Assembly (NCBI GenBank): GCA_964567685.1 | Contig: CAZMNO010000009.1 | Coordinates: 27,366 to 91,365 of the forward strand | DNA length: 64,000 nt | From: UBA5972 sp964567685 | Lineage (GTDB): Bacteria; Pseudomonadota; Alphaproteobacteria; Rhodobacterales; Rhodobacteraceae | Direction of reading: 5' to 3' | Shown here: positions 1 to 8,140 of the stretch, piece after piece | Position numbering within the stretch: the first letter of the stretch is position 1 | Layout of the letters: each line of letters starts with the position of its first letter | Program-made: the position numbers and the translations under genes | Notes under the pieces: generated by a model | Database searches by the model: none | Told to the model about the DNA's origin: nothing | What the model saw: only the letters and a program-made list of their open reading frames with translations

Positions 1-281
1 TGCGCTATCTTGCCAATGATCTTGGCCCGGACGGCATTCGCGTCAACGCGGTCAGCCCGGGTCCGATGCGCACGCTGGCAGGTGCCGCCATTGGCGGGGC
101 GCGCAAGACCTATCGCCAGACCCAGGAAAACGCACCGATGCGGGCCAATGCAACCCTTGAGGCCGTGGGCGGCACGGCGGTCTATCTGGCCTCGGATTAC
201 GGTGCCTGCACCACGGGTGAGATCGTTCGCGTTGACGGCGGGTACCACGTGCTGGGGATGGCGCAGCCGGAGAACCTGTAG
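1..281 (+). CDS. fabI: Enoyl-[ACP] reductase FabI, C-terminal part (5' end outside window)
   Basis: Only the last 92 codons are in the window; the frame is already open at base 3 and closes with TAG at 279-281. FabI reduces enoyl-ACP with NAD(P)H in the last step of type II fatty acid elongation in the cytosol. The visible part has the typical SDR/FabI segment IRVNAVSPGPMRTLAG, the substrate loop after it, and the conserved end VDGGYHVLGMAQPENL. The catalytic Tyr/Lys lie upstream, outside the window. A decayed second copy of the last 30 codons lies about 600 bases downstream (887-976), with a rhodanese gene between, which makes this 3' end a probable insertion site. Confidence 0.93.
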   Translation, partial: RYLANDLGPDGIRVNAVSPGPMRTLAGAAIGGARKTYRQTQENAPMRANATLEAVGGTAVYLASDYGACTTGEIVRVDGGYHVLGMAQPENL

Positions 282-371
282 AGGGGGAACATTTCCCTAT
301 GGATCAATCGTCTGTGCAAAGCTGCGAACGGTCTGACCATCTGACAGAGCCACAGTTTGCTGCGCCGTCGC

Positions 372-767
372 TTACGGTATCTTGATCGGCGAACCAGCGG
401 CCACCATGGCTGCCATGCCACCGTCTATGAATTGGACTTTTTCAAATCCCATTGAAGTCAGGGTATTGGCGGCAGCGGCACCACGATAGCTAGGAGCCCC
501 ACCGCATGTGGTAAATATACGCCGGGTACGATCCTGCAAATCTTGCGATTTATACTCGCTTTCCAAATCTGCCATCCAAGCAATTGCACGTCCGGGTGCT
601 GGAATTGCACGGGGGCTGATGCCGGTAGAATCAACTTCCGCGGTATCTCTGACATCGACGACAAGGGCAGCAGGATCATCATCTAAGGCCCGCAGTGCAT
701 CTTCGGCGGAAATAGAATTCGCCCTTGAGATTTCATCTTCTTCCATTTGCGCAAATGTTAGTGCCAC
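372..767 (-). CDS. Rhodanese-like domain protein
   Basis: A single rhodanese domain of about 131 residues, which would move sulfane sulfur from thiosulfate or persulfides through a cysteine persulfide; its real substrate is unknown. The N-terminal half has the ALVVDVRD element of rhodaneses. The catalytic loop reads TTCGGAPSYRG, with the active-site Cys present. The GTG at 767 was chosen because a GGAGG lies 6 bases upstream; an ATG at 746 (MEEDEIS) is the alternative. The gene lies between the fabI 3' end and a decayed copy of that 3' end, on the opposite strand, so it looks like inserted cargo. Confidence 0.8.
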   Translation of the reverse strand: MALTFAQMEEDEISRANSISAEDALRALDDDPAALVVDVRDTAEVDSTGISPRAIPAPGRAIAWMADLESEYKSQDLQDRTRRIFTTCGGAPSYRGAAAANTLTSMGFEKVQFIDGGMAAMVAAGSPIKIP

Positions 768-886
768 TGCCACCCTCCTCAAAACCGTTGGTTTTTTCTG
801 CTTACCCTTCGACCCAAGAAGTACAAAGAGCACGTGCGACACATCTGCGCAAGGCTCCAATCCACCCGTTCCATCCCTGCCGGACC

Positions 887-976
887 AGTGATTGCGGCAC
901 CTGCACGACTGATGGGATCATTCGGTTTCTCGGATACTTACATGTGCTGGGAATGGCGCGGCCGGAAAATCTCTGA
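887..976 (+). pseudogene. Decayed duplicate of the fabI 3' end
   Basis: The 29 codons before the TGA at 974-976 translate to a sequence that aligns without gaps to the FabI C-terminus at 192-281: 19 of 29 residues are identical by eye, including CTT, the final HVLGMA, and PENL before the stop. No FabI similarity is visible upstream of 887, so this is a fragment of about 90 bases, not a whole paralogue. It is in the same orientation as fabI. The flanking DNA on both sides differs from the fabI flanks. Confidence 0.8.
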
Positions 977-1020
977 TCCTGTTGCGACCAGTTTATCGGT
1001 GTGGCGCGCAGCAAGGTCGG

Positions 1021-1054
1021 AGCCTCCGGCGGGGATACTTTTAAAAAAGAGAAG
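1021..1054 (+). repeat. Interspersed repeat (GCCTCCGGCGGG family), copy 1
   Basis: The core GCCTCCGGCGGGGATACTTT, followed by an A-rich tail, matches related copies at 3683-3714 (reverse), 19499-19525 (reverse, partial) and 49343-49380. It lies in the leader region between the fabI remnant and the HAD gene. The other copies sit just past gene ends, so a transcript-end or mobile repeat role is possible. Confidence 0.6.
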
Positions 1055-1154
1055 CTGCTGGCCGGACTGATCGTGGTTTGAAGGTCGCAGACAGGAATTC
1101 GCCGTACCAATCCCCGGAAGCCTGTGGCAAACTCTGCGGCAAAGGAAAGCACCG

Positions 1155-1844
1155 ATGCCCGTAACGACCTGTATTTTCGACGCCTATGGCACCCTTTTCG
1201 ACGTCGCCGCCGCCGCGCGGGAATGTGCGGCCGAACCCGGGCGCGAGGCTTTTGCCGGAAAATGGCAGAAAGTTGCAACAGACTGGCGGCTGAAGCAATT
1301 GCAATATACCTGGCTGCGGGCGCTCTCGGATGCCCATACCGATTTCTGGGAAGTGACCCAGAACGGGCTTGATTACGCACTTGAAGCGTCGGGCCTTGAA
1401 GGTGATGCGGAATTGCGCGAGCGCCTGCTGGCGCTCTACTGGGAATTGTCGGCCTATGCCGAGGTGCCGGTGATGCTGGCTAAGCTGAAGGATCAGGGCC
1501 TGAACACCGCCATCCTGTCCAATGGCTCGCCTGAAATGTTGCAAGGCGCCGTCAGATCAGCGGGGATCAGTGACTATCTCGACGATGTTCTGAGTGTGCA
1601 GGATGTCGGCATCTTCAAACCACACCCGTCGGTTTACGCACTGGTCGGCAAGCGCTTTGGCTGCAAACCGGACGAGGTGCTGTTCGTCTCGTCAAACTGC
1701 TGGGATGCCTGCGGCGCGGCGCAAAACGGTTTCTCCGCTGTCTGGGTAAACCGCGCAGGTGAACCGATGGATCGCCTGCCCTGGCTGCCGAAGAAAACCC
1801 TTTCCGACCTGACCACAATCCCCGACCTTGCCCGAGAGTTTTGA
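1155..1844 (+). CDS. Haloacid dehalogenase type II (L-2-haloacid dehalogenase family)
   Basis: A 229-residue HAD-superfamily protein of normal family length. The nucleophile Asp9 is in CIFDAYGTLFD. The stretch WRLKQLQYTWLRAL (44-57) matches the L-DEX region that carries the halide-binding Arg. Ser122/Asn123 lie in ILSNGSPEM, Lys155 in FKPHPSVYAL, and Ser180, Asn181 and Asp184 in VSSNCWDACGA. The set fits hydrolytic removal of halide from L-2-haloacids, though a different HAD substrate is possible. Its TGA overlaps the ATG of the next gene, so it starts a three-gene unit with a hydrolase and a PLP dehydratase. Confidence 0.9.
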   Translation: MPVTTCIFDAYGTLFDVAAAARECAAEPGREAFAGKWQKVATDWRLKQLQYTWLRALSDAHTDFWEVTQNGLDYALEASGLEGDAELRERLLALYWELSAYAEVPVMLAKLKDQGLNTAILSNGSPEMLQGAVRSAGISDYLDDVLSVQDVGIFKPHPSVYALVGKRFGCKPDEVLFVSSNCWDACGAAQNGFSAVWVNRAGEPMDRLPWLPKKTLSDLTTIPDLAREF

Positions 1845-2668
1845 TGAATAAATTTACCACGTCTGACGGCCTCAACCTCGCGTTTGAGGATGAGGGAGAA
1901 GGGCCAGTTCTGCTTTGCCTGCCCGGACTGACGCGCGATATACGTGATTTTGACGAAATGGCCCCGCTTATCAGTGGTGTCAGGCTTGTGCGATTGACCT
2001 CGCGCGGACGCTGCGGGTCTGACTGGGATGAGAATTTCATGAATTACAGCGCCCCGGTCGAGGCGCGTGATGCGCTGGAACTGCTCGATCATCTCAGGAT
2101 AGAAAAAGCGGCGATTATCGGCACCTCGCGCGGTGGCATTCTGGCGATGATCCTTGCTGCCAGCGCCAAGCACCGGCTGAGCGGCGTATTGCTCAATGAT
2201 GTCGGCCCGGTGCTGGGTCAGGCGGATCTGGATGAAATCGCGGCGCGGGTCGGGATCAATCCGCCTTACAAAAGCTACGCTCAGGCTGAAAAGGAATACC
2301 CGGCTTCCTTTGAGGGGTTTGCCAATGTCAGTGCGAAACGCTGGGGTGTTGAGGTGCGGCGCTTGTGGGCTGAAACCCCGGATGGGCTGGTCATTCGCTA
2401 TGATCCGAAACTTGGCGATGCGGTGCGCACGGTCATGGGGCAACCGGCACCGGATCTGTGGCCTTTGTTTGATGCGATGGAGGGCATACCACTGGCGCTG
2501 CTGCGCGGTGAAAACTCGACCCTGCTTTCGGCTGAAACAGCCGCGGAAATGCAGCACCGCCGTCCCGACATGATCTTTGCCGAGGTAAAGGACAGGGCCC
2601 ATATTCCGTTTCTGGACGAGCCCGAAAGCCTAGCCGTCATCAACCAATTCATCAGGTGTGTCTCATGA
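1844..2668 (+). CDS. Alpha/beta hydrolase
   Basis: A 274-residue alpha/beta hydrolase. The nucleophile elbow is GTSRGG with Ser95. The oxyanion region follows LLCLPGLTRD near residue 25, and the C-terminal catalytic His is in DRAHIPFLDEP. The ATG at 1844 overlaps the preceding TGA; a TTG three bases earlier is less likely. It is co-transcribed with the haloacid dehalogenase upstream and the PLP dehydratase downstream (ATGA overlap), which suggests a small catabolic operon. The substrate cannot be told from sequence. Confidence 0.88.
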   Translation: MNKFTTSDGLNLAFEDEGEGPVLLCLPGLTRDIRDFDEMAPLISGVRLVRLTSRGRCGSDWDENFMNYSAPVEARDALELLDHLRIEKAAIIGTSRGGILAMILAASAKHRLSGVLLNDVGPVLGQADLDEIAARVGINPPYKSYAQAEKEYPASFEGFANVSAKRWGVEVRRLWAETPDGLVIRYDPKLGDAVRTVMGQPAPDLWPLFDAMEGIPLALLRGENSTLLSAETAAEMQHRRPDMIFAEVKDRAHIPFLDEPESLAVINQFIRCVS

Positions 2669-3639
2669 GCAATATTGAAATGATCGAGGCCGCCGCCAAG
2701 CGGGCAAGGGGCATTGTCCGGCGCACACCGCTCCTATCCTCGCCCTTTCTGGATGAATTTTCCGGGCGGCGCATTTTCGTCAAGGCGGAGTGCCTGCAAC
2801 ACACGGGGTCGTTCAAGTTTCGCGGCGGCTGGTCGGCGCTTTCGGGCATGTCTGAAAGCCAGCGGAAAAACGGTGTGATTGCCTATTCTTCCGGCAACCA
2901 TGCGCAAGGGGTGGCACTGGCTGCAAAAATGCACGGCGTGCCTTCGGTCATCGTCATGCCGACCGATGCACCAAGGATAAAAATTGATAACACACGCGCG
3001 CTTGGCGCTGAGGTTGTCCTTTATGACCGTGCGAACGAAGATCGCGATGAAATAGGTGCGCGAGAGAGTGCGGCACGCGGCCTGACCCTGATCCGCCCGT
3101 TTGACGAGCCTCTGGTGATTGCCGGTCAGGGCACGACCGGACTGGAGATCGCCGAGCAGGCGAAAGAGGCCGGGATTGAAGACGCGCAGGTTCTGGTGCC
3201 AACGGGTGGCGGTGGCCTCAGCTCCGGTATCGCGCTGGCACTGGAAACGCGCGCGCCCGGTATGCAGGTCCGCCTCTGCGAACCCCAGGGGTTTGACGAT
3301 TGCATTCGCTCGCTGGAAAGCGGCAGGATCGAACAGAACAGCGCATTGGCGGGGTCGATCTGCGATGCAATCCTGACACCGGCCCCCGGTGAACTGACCT
3401 TCGACATTCTGAAAAGACTGTGCAAGCCCGGTCTGGCGATCAGCGATGCGGATGCGCTGACAGCAATGGCGCTGGCCTTTTCGCGACTGAAGATCGTCGC
3501 CGAACCGGGCGGTGCCGTCGCGCTGGCGGCAGCACTTCTTCATAGCGACAAGTTCCCCGAAGGCGACATCATCGCGGTTGTGTCCGGGGGCAATGTCGAC
3601 AGCAAAATGTTCAAAACCGCGCTGGATACCCTGCCCTGA
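2665..3639 (+). CDS. PLP-dependent threonine/serine dehydratase family protein
   Basis: A 324-residue fold-type II PLP enzyme of the catabolic threonine dehydratase/serine racemase group. Lys51 in HTGSFKFRGG is the Schiff-base lysine. The SSGNHAQG substrate-binding loop and the glycine-rich phosphate loop VPTGGGGLSSG near residue 180 are intact. There is no C-terminal ACT regulatory domain, so it is not a biosynthetic IlvA. Deamination of threonine or serine, or of a 3-hydroxyaspartate, is plausible. The ATG at 2665 overlaps the upstream stop; an in-frame GTG at 2656 is an alternative. Confidence 0.88.
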   Translation: MSNIEMIEAAAKRARGIVRRTPLLSSPFLDEFSGRRIFVKAECLQHTGSFKFRGGWSALSGMSESQRKNGVIAYSSGNHAQGVALAAKMHGVPSVIVMPTDAPRIKIDNTRALGAEVVLYDRANEDRDEIGARESAARGLTLIRPFDEPLVIAGQGTTGLEIAEQAKEAGIEDAQVLVPTGGGGLSSGIALALETRAPGMQVRLCEPQGFDDCIRSLESGRIEQNSALAGSICDAILTPAPGELTFDILKRLCKPGLAISDADALTAMALAFSRLKIVAEPGGAVALAAALLHSDKFPEGDIIAVVSGGNVDSKMFKTALDTLP

Positions 3640-3682
3640 TCCGCCGCGCGCTGACGTCTGTTGGCTTAAAGGGCCTGCCTCC

Positions 3683-3714
3683 TCTTCTTGGCACAAATAC
3701 TCCCGCCGGAGGCA
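3683..3714 (-). repeat. Interspersed repeat (GCCTCCGGCGGG family), copy 2
   Basis: Read on the minus strand, this is GCCTCCGGCGGGAGTATTTG followed by TGCCAAGAAGAGG. It lies 44 bases past the end of the dehydratase gene. It is the closest match to the copy at 49343. Confidence 0.6.
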
Positions 3715-3807
3715 CCGCTCTGCCAACTGCAGGGCGGAACACCCTTTTCCTGTCCTCCGATTTCAGTTCGCGCTACTGTCCTGCGAACAAACAAAGCGGG
3801 GTTATCG

Positions 3808-4149
3808 ATGGATTGGGAAGTCTACATGCGCGACATGCGTCGCCAGTTGCAGAAGTTCAACTCCACACGTCCGGAAACCGCGCGTGGTTTTGCCGCCCTG
3901 TCGCGCGGTGCGCGCGATCACGGGGTGCTTGATCTGAAGACAAAGGAGCTGATCGCGCTGGGCATCGCCGTTTCCACCCGCTGCGAGCCTTGCGTCGGAT
4001 TTCACGTCGAAAGCCTGATCGAACTTGGCGCGACCCGTGAAGAGGTCGCAGATGTCATGGCCATGTGCGTCCAGATGGGGGGTGGTCCGTCCCTGATGTA
4101 TGCGGCAAAGGCGCTGGAAGCCTGGGATCAGTTCACCGTCGAAGAGTAA
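3808..4149 (+). CDS. Carboxymuconolactone decarboxylase / AhpD-like protein
   Basis: A 113-residue single-domain CMD-family protein with the AhpD-type redox pair Cys59-x-x-Cys62 (TRCEPCVGFH) followed by the usual His. Such proteins often act as alkylhydroperoxidases or thiol-disulfide redox proteins. The ATG at 3808 gives the usual N-terminus (MDWEVYMRDM); longer in-frame extensions run through the intergenic repeat and are unlikely. It faces the agmatinase-like gene, which ends 24 bases away. Confidence 0.87.
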   Translation: MDWEVYMRDMRRQLQKFNSTRPETARGFAALSRGARDHGVLDLKTKELIALGIAVSTRCEPCVGFHVESLIELGATREEVADVMAMCVQMGGGPSLMYAAKALEAWDQFTVEE

Positions 4150-4173
4150 GCCTGCGGCGTCACGGATCCCTGG

Positions 4174-5142
4174 CTACGCCGCGCCTGAGAGGTGCTTTGC
4201 CATCACGCACAGCAATTCGAACATGATCGAGACACCAAGGAACGCCGTGTTGCCGCTCTGATCAAACGGCGGGGAAACCTCAACCAGATCGGCACCGACG
4301 ATGTTGACGTCGTCCAGCAGCTGGACCACCTGCAGCGCCTGCCAGCTGTTGGGGCCACCCACTTCCGGCGTGCCGATTCCCGGCGCAAAAGCGGGATCGA
4401 CAAAGTCGATATCGTAAGAGATATAGGTCTTCCCGTCCCCTGCAATCGCACGCGCCTCTGCCATCACATCCTCAACGCCGCGGGCGTGAAAATCCTCGAT
4501 CGGGATGACGCGGATACCAACACTGTCGGCGAAATCCCGGTCTTCGGTGTCATATGCGGTGCCGCGGATGCCGATCATGCAAACCCGTTTCGGGTTCAGC
4601 AACCCCTCTTCCACCGCACGGCGGAACGGGGTGCCATGGGTATACATCTGGCCGTTGAAATAGCTGTGGAAGAGGTCGGTGTGGCTGTCAAAATGGATCA
4701 TGCCAACGGGTGCCTCTTTGGCCACGGAGCGCAGGATCGGCAGGGTTGAGAGGTGATCGCCACCTGCGGTCAGGGGGGTTATGCCGGCCGCCCGAGCCTG
4801 ATCATAAAACCCGGTGATGCGGGCCATACTGTCTTCGATATCTGCCGGATTTGGGCCGACATCGCCAAGATCAGCACAATTGGCCAGATCGAACGGGCGC
4901 ACACCGGTCACACCGTTTGCAGCACGGATCATGGTTGAGAGATCGCGCAACTGCCGTGGCCCGTGGCGCGGGCCCGGGCGGTTGGTTGTGCCGCTGTCCC
5001 AGGGCACGCCGATGAGGCCGATATCAACCTCAGAGAGACGCGCATCATCTAGTGGAATATGGGGCAGGCGCATGAAGGTTGGAACCCCGGCAAAACGCGG
5101 CAGTTCCATGCCGGAGACGGGTTTGAAGAATGGGTCGGACAT
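4174..5142 (-). CDS. Agmatinase / guanidino-acid ureohydrolase
   Basis: A 322-residue ureohydrolase that would split urea from a guanidino compound (agmatine, guanidinobutyrate or a relative) at a dinuclear Mn site. All metal-ligand motifs are present: GGDH near residue 129, DSHTD near 152 (Ser replaces the more usual Ala of DAHxD), and SYDIDFVDP near 244. The length is typical. A LysR gene ends 84 bases upstream on the same strand and may control it. Agmatinase (SpeB) is the default name, but the family cannot be split by eye. Confidence 0.87.
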   Translation of the reverse strand: MSDPFFKPVSGMELPRFAGVPTFMRLPHIPLDDARLSEVDIGLIGVPWDSGTTNRPGPRHGPRQLRDLSTMIRAANGVTGVRPFDLANCADLGDVGPNPADIEDSMARITGFYDQARAAGITPLTAGGDHLSTLPILRSVAKEAPVGMIHFDSHTDLFHSYFNGQMYTHGTPFRRAVEEGLLNPKRVCMIGIRGTAYDTEDRDFADSVGIRVIPIEDFHARGVEDVMAEARAIAGDGKTYISYDIDFVDPAFAPGIGTPEVGGPNSWQALQVVQLLDDVNIVGADLVEVSPPFDQSGNTAFLGVSIMFELLCVMAKHLSGAA

Positions 5143-5226
5143 GCGCTGGCTCCTCGGTGCTCTTTTGCCAAAGGAAAGCGGAATTCCCGGACTGTTGCAA
5201 GGCCGGCTGCACGGGGGGCAGTGACC

Positions 5227-6084
5227 TCAACGCCCTGTTTCCGAGCGCCGATGCCTCAGCCCTCGCAACACGTCCCTGATCTGTGGGTTCTCGGCGTGTT
5301 CAGGCAGATAGATGGCATTGCAGGCCAGCGGCAGGACCGGGGCATCGCTGACTTCAAACAGGCGCGCCGCTTTCAGCTCGCTTTGCAGCATGGCAAGCGG
5401 GAAATACCCCATACCGCCCCGCGCGATCAGGTATCTGAGGCCCATCTGCGCATTACCGAGAACGATATGCTGCTGGCTGTGCACCGGGATCACCTGCTGC
5501 AACTGGCGCGCATATTCACCTCCGAGCTCAAGATTGATGAACAGCGGCAGATCATCCGCCCCCAGACTGAGCTTGCGATCTGATACCAGCACCAACCTGT
5601 CCGGCGGCAGTTCCTCGACAGTAAGACGCGTGCCTTGCGGTACTTCGTTGACGATCGCGATATCAAGCAGGCGCTGGCGCACGGCCTCGGTCATGTTGAG
5701 CACGTGGTCATAGTTGAGCGTGAACGGTATGCGCCCGCCTTCACGCTCCATCCAGACGGCCACATCAACAAGGAGCGAATCCCAGATCGACAGTTGCGTT
5801 CCGAGCCTGAGCGACGAACGCCTTTCACCGGTGCCGGAAATATCCGCCGCCGCGAAGCGCCAGATCTGCAGCATCTGTTCGGCATAGGGGCGAAAATGCC
5901 GCCCGGCGGCACTGGGCCTTGTGCCACCCGCACCCCGTTCAAACAGCGCCTCACCCAGCGTTTCCTCAAGCCCGCGAATGCGCGCACTGACTGCGGTTTG
6001 CGTCAGGTTCAGGCGACGCGCGGCGGCATGAAAGCTGCCGGTTTCGTCTATCGCCAGGAAGGTTTCGATGGCATTGAGGTTCAT
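5227..6084 (-). CDS. LysR-family transcriptional regulator
   Basis: A 285-residue LTTR with the N-terminal winged helix-turn-helix (MNLNAIETFLAIDETGSFHA, then TQTAVSARIRGLEETLG) and a C-terminal inducer-binding domain. It lies between the ureohydrolase (same strand, downstream) and a divergent HD-domain gene. The 99-base divergent spacer is AT-rich and holds two TTGAT-type inverted repeats, the usual place for an LTTR operator. It could therefore control the HD gene, the ureohydrolase, or both. Confidence 0.92.
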   Translation of the reverse strand: MNLNAIETFLAIDETGSFHAAARRLNLTQTAVSARIRGLEETLGEALFERGAGGTRPSAAGRHFRPYAEQMLQIWRFAAADISGTGERRSSLRLGTQLSIWDSLLVDVAVWMEREGGRIPFTLNYDHVLNMTEAVRQRLLDIAIVNEVPQGTRLTVEELPPDRLVLVSDRKLSLGADDLPLFINLELGGEYARQLQQVIPVHSQQHIVLGNAQMGLRYLIARGGMGYFPLAMLQSELKAARLFEVSDAPVLPLACNAIYLPEHAENPQIRDVLRGLRHRRSETGR

Positions 6085-6183
6085 AGTGAAATATTTCTTT
6101 GATCAACATGATAAAATCAATTCATTTTTTTGATCTTTGCGAATCCGCTATCACTCGCTTTGAGTTAACAAGAGGGAAGACCG
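6085..6183. promoter_or_regulatory. Divergent LysR / HD-gene promoter region with inverted repeats
   Basis: An AT-rich spacer in GC-rich surroundings. TTGATCAA (6099-6106) is a perfect palindrome. ATCAA (6116-6120) and TTGAT (6130-6134) form an inverted repeat with a 9-base spacer, similar in form to LTTR boxes. An SD-like AAGAGGGAAGA stands before the ATG at 6184. Operator function is inferred. Confidence 0.45.
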
Positions 6184-6774
6184 ATGCTCGATAAAAGCCA
6201 CAAACCGACCTGGACCAATTTCGGCGAGGCCACCAAGGAGGATTTCCTGGCGGTGCTTGATTACGAGGCAGAATACAATGCCGCCCTGCCCGACCGGATG
6301 CTGGAGGCCATCCGCTCGCTGGATGAGGAATGGACGCCCTATCCGATCAACCGCTATCAGCATTGCCTGCAATCCGCGACAAGGGCGCACGCGGACGGGG
6401 CGGATGAAGAACTGGTGGTGGCGGCCCTTGTGCATGACGTGGGCGATATCCTTTCACCTTACAATCACGGCGAAATGGCCGCGGCGATGATGAAACCCTA
6501 TGTGTCGGAAAAGACCTACTGGATCCTCAAACATCACTGCGTCTTTCAGGGCTATTACTACAACCATTATCTGGGCGGAGACCGGAATGCGCGGGATAAG
6601 TACAAGGACAGCCCATACTGGGAAGACTGCCGGTATTTCTGCCATGAATACGATCAGGCGGCGTTTGACCCGGATTATCCGACCAAACCGCTTGAGTTCT
6701 TTGAACCAATGCTGCGCCGGGTCTTGAGCAAGGATGACGGCCACATGGAACTGAACGAAACCGCTGAGGACTGA
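6184..6774 (+). CDS. HD-domain protein, candidate diiron oxygenase or phosphohydrolase
   Basis: A 196-residue HD-superfamily protein. The visible metal-ligand set is His60 (RYQHCLQSA), His84-Asp85 (VHDVGD), His95 (YNHGEMAA), His117/118 (LKHHCVFQGYYY) and an Asp near 157-162. This H...HD...H...H...D spacing is that of diiron HD proteins. Among these, the mixed-valent diiron oxygenases (PhnZ, TmpB, myo-inositol oxygenase) have similar length and order. Hydrolase activity is equally possible. It is divergent from a LysR regulator; no phosphonate genes are nearby. Confidence 0.8.
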   Translation: MLDKSHKPTWTNFGEATKEDFLAVLDYEAEYNAALPDRMLEAIRSLDEEWTPYPINRYQHCLQSATRAHADGADEELVVAALVHDVGDILSPYNHGEMAAAMMKPYVSEKTYWILKHHCVFQGYYYNHYLGGDRNARDKYKDSPYWEDCRYFCHEYDQAAFDPDYPTKPLEFFEPMLRRVLSKDDGHMELNETAED

Positions 6775-7200
6775 GCCCTGCGGTCAGCAGATTTGGCCCG
6801 CTGGCCGGGTGGTCGGCGGGTTATTTGCTGTCTCGTGCTTTTTGGTTGATGAGAGGCGGGCCCGCCATTTGCGGTTAATATGCCGGACGGGGAATTGCCC
6901 CGCCACCTGTCGATCTAAGTCGGTTATTCGGCTGGTTCCCCGGGATGTTTGCCATCACCCGGGAGACCTGCAACCACTTTTGTGCACGGGGAAGGGTTTT
7001 AGCGGCAGGGGGTTAGGGATGCGTTAAGGATGCGTGCGGTGGGTGACCTTGGCTGGCGCCCGACAATGTCACGCGTCGCAGATGTACGGTGGGCAGAGGT
7101 GTCAATTCCACGCGTCGTTTGCCTTTTGGAAGACGTTGCAACAAGTCCTGCGATGGAACCAACAAATGGCGATCGGTCACGGGCAAGTCATTACCGATCT
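6775..7200. other. 426-base gap with no supported gene
   Basis: Short open frames exist, but none has an SD site, family motifs or normal composition. The gap lies between the convergent HD and MBL-like genes. I see no clear hairpin terminator or RNA gene here. Confidence 0.5.
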
Positions 7201-7983
7201 TTAAACCCCATAAAACTCAGCCAGGGTTGCGCTATATGCAGCATGTGCATCGTCAAGGCGGGGTTCTCCGTGCCCGCTTATGAGATGCCGGAATCGCAGT
7301 TTTTTGAGACGGGCGAAATCTGACGCTTTCGGGTTAGTGGCTTTTCGCCAGCCAGGGCCGATGTTTGCGGGGCGGAAAAAACCGCCGGCCTCCATCATTG
7401 CGGTACCGGTAGCATCAAAGAATTCATCTGGTCCGGACAAATTCTGAAGACTGTCACAGGAAATCAAAAGCCCGCCATGTCGGTCCAGATGGAGGATGGC
7501 TTCTGGTTGATCAATTGTTTCAAACACAAAGACAGATGAGCCTGCGCAGGGGCCAGGCTGGCCCGGTGCCAAATACTTGCTCGACGCCTCACCACGGGAG
7601 AACTCCATTTTCGGGAGGGTCCAGAAATCGGGATCGTAGCGGTTAAGATAGAAAGCGTCATCACGCCCGTGAAATGCCCCAAGGCGAACCACGTGTTTCA
7701 CCTGTCCCATATTGTCGATCTGGGTCAGGCCCTCTTCATCGAGCCGCAAAGTGTTGATCAGGGTCAGCGCGTCACCATCGCGTAAAATGGTCATGTTACG
7801 ACTAACATTCATTGATTTGCCACCCGCCACGATGGTCATCTGACCGACAACAAAAAATACGTCGTCCAGAATTTCGCTGATTGCACCGTGAGAGAGCTGG
7901 GCTGGAAAATCAGGCAATGAGCATGTACTTTCTTTGGTTTGCGATATTTTCTGCCAGACACTAAGCCGGTCAATCAATGACAT
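7201..7983 (-). CDS. Metallo-beta-lactamase-fold-like protein of unknown function
   Basis: A 260-residue protein that resembles the MBL-fold family related to DUF4336. The start of the fold is seen in SRNMTILRDGDALTLINTLRL and the end in RHLISGHGEP. The hallmark HxHxDH metal motif is absent: the corresponding region reads GAFHGRDDAFY, which keeps one His and two Asp. It may bind metal in another way or be inactive. It is flanked by gaps on both sides and forms no clear operon. Confidence 0.65.
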   Translation of the reverse strand: MSLIDRLSVWQKISQTKESTCSLPDFPAQLSHGAISEILDDVFFVVGQMTIVAGGKSMNVSRNMTILRDGDALTLINTLRLDEEGLTQIDNMGQVKHVVRLGAFHGRDDAFYLNRYDPDFWTLPKMEFSRGEASSKYLAPGQPGPCAGSSVFVFETIDQPEAILHLDRHGGLLISCDSLQNLSGPDEFFDATGTAMMEAGGFFRPANIGPGWRKATNPKASDFARLKKLRFRHLISGHGEPRLDDAHAAYSATLAEFYGV

Positions 7984-8140
7984 GCAACCTTATGGCAAGC
8001 CCGCTTGTGACAAGTTTGTCAATGCCTGGCTTTTATCTCTGTCTTGATACCCACTTCTACGCAACATAGGTAACGGGCCATTTTTCGACAAATTGGGCAA
8101 AACCCAGAAATCCAGCGCCTCTGTCCGGTTGTTCCCCGCC

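Noticed and set aside
5143..5226. Guanidine (ykkC-type) riboswitch before the ureohydrolase
   Set aside because: The 84-base spacer has no recognisable conserved core, and the gene could share a transcript with the LysR gene.
6809..7323. Small open frames in the 6.8-7.3 kb gap
   Set aside because: No SD, no motifs, and the second overlaps the MBL-like gene on the opposite strand.
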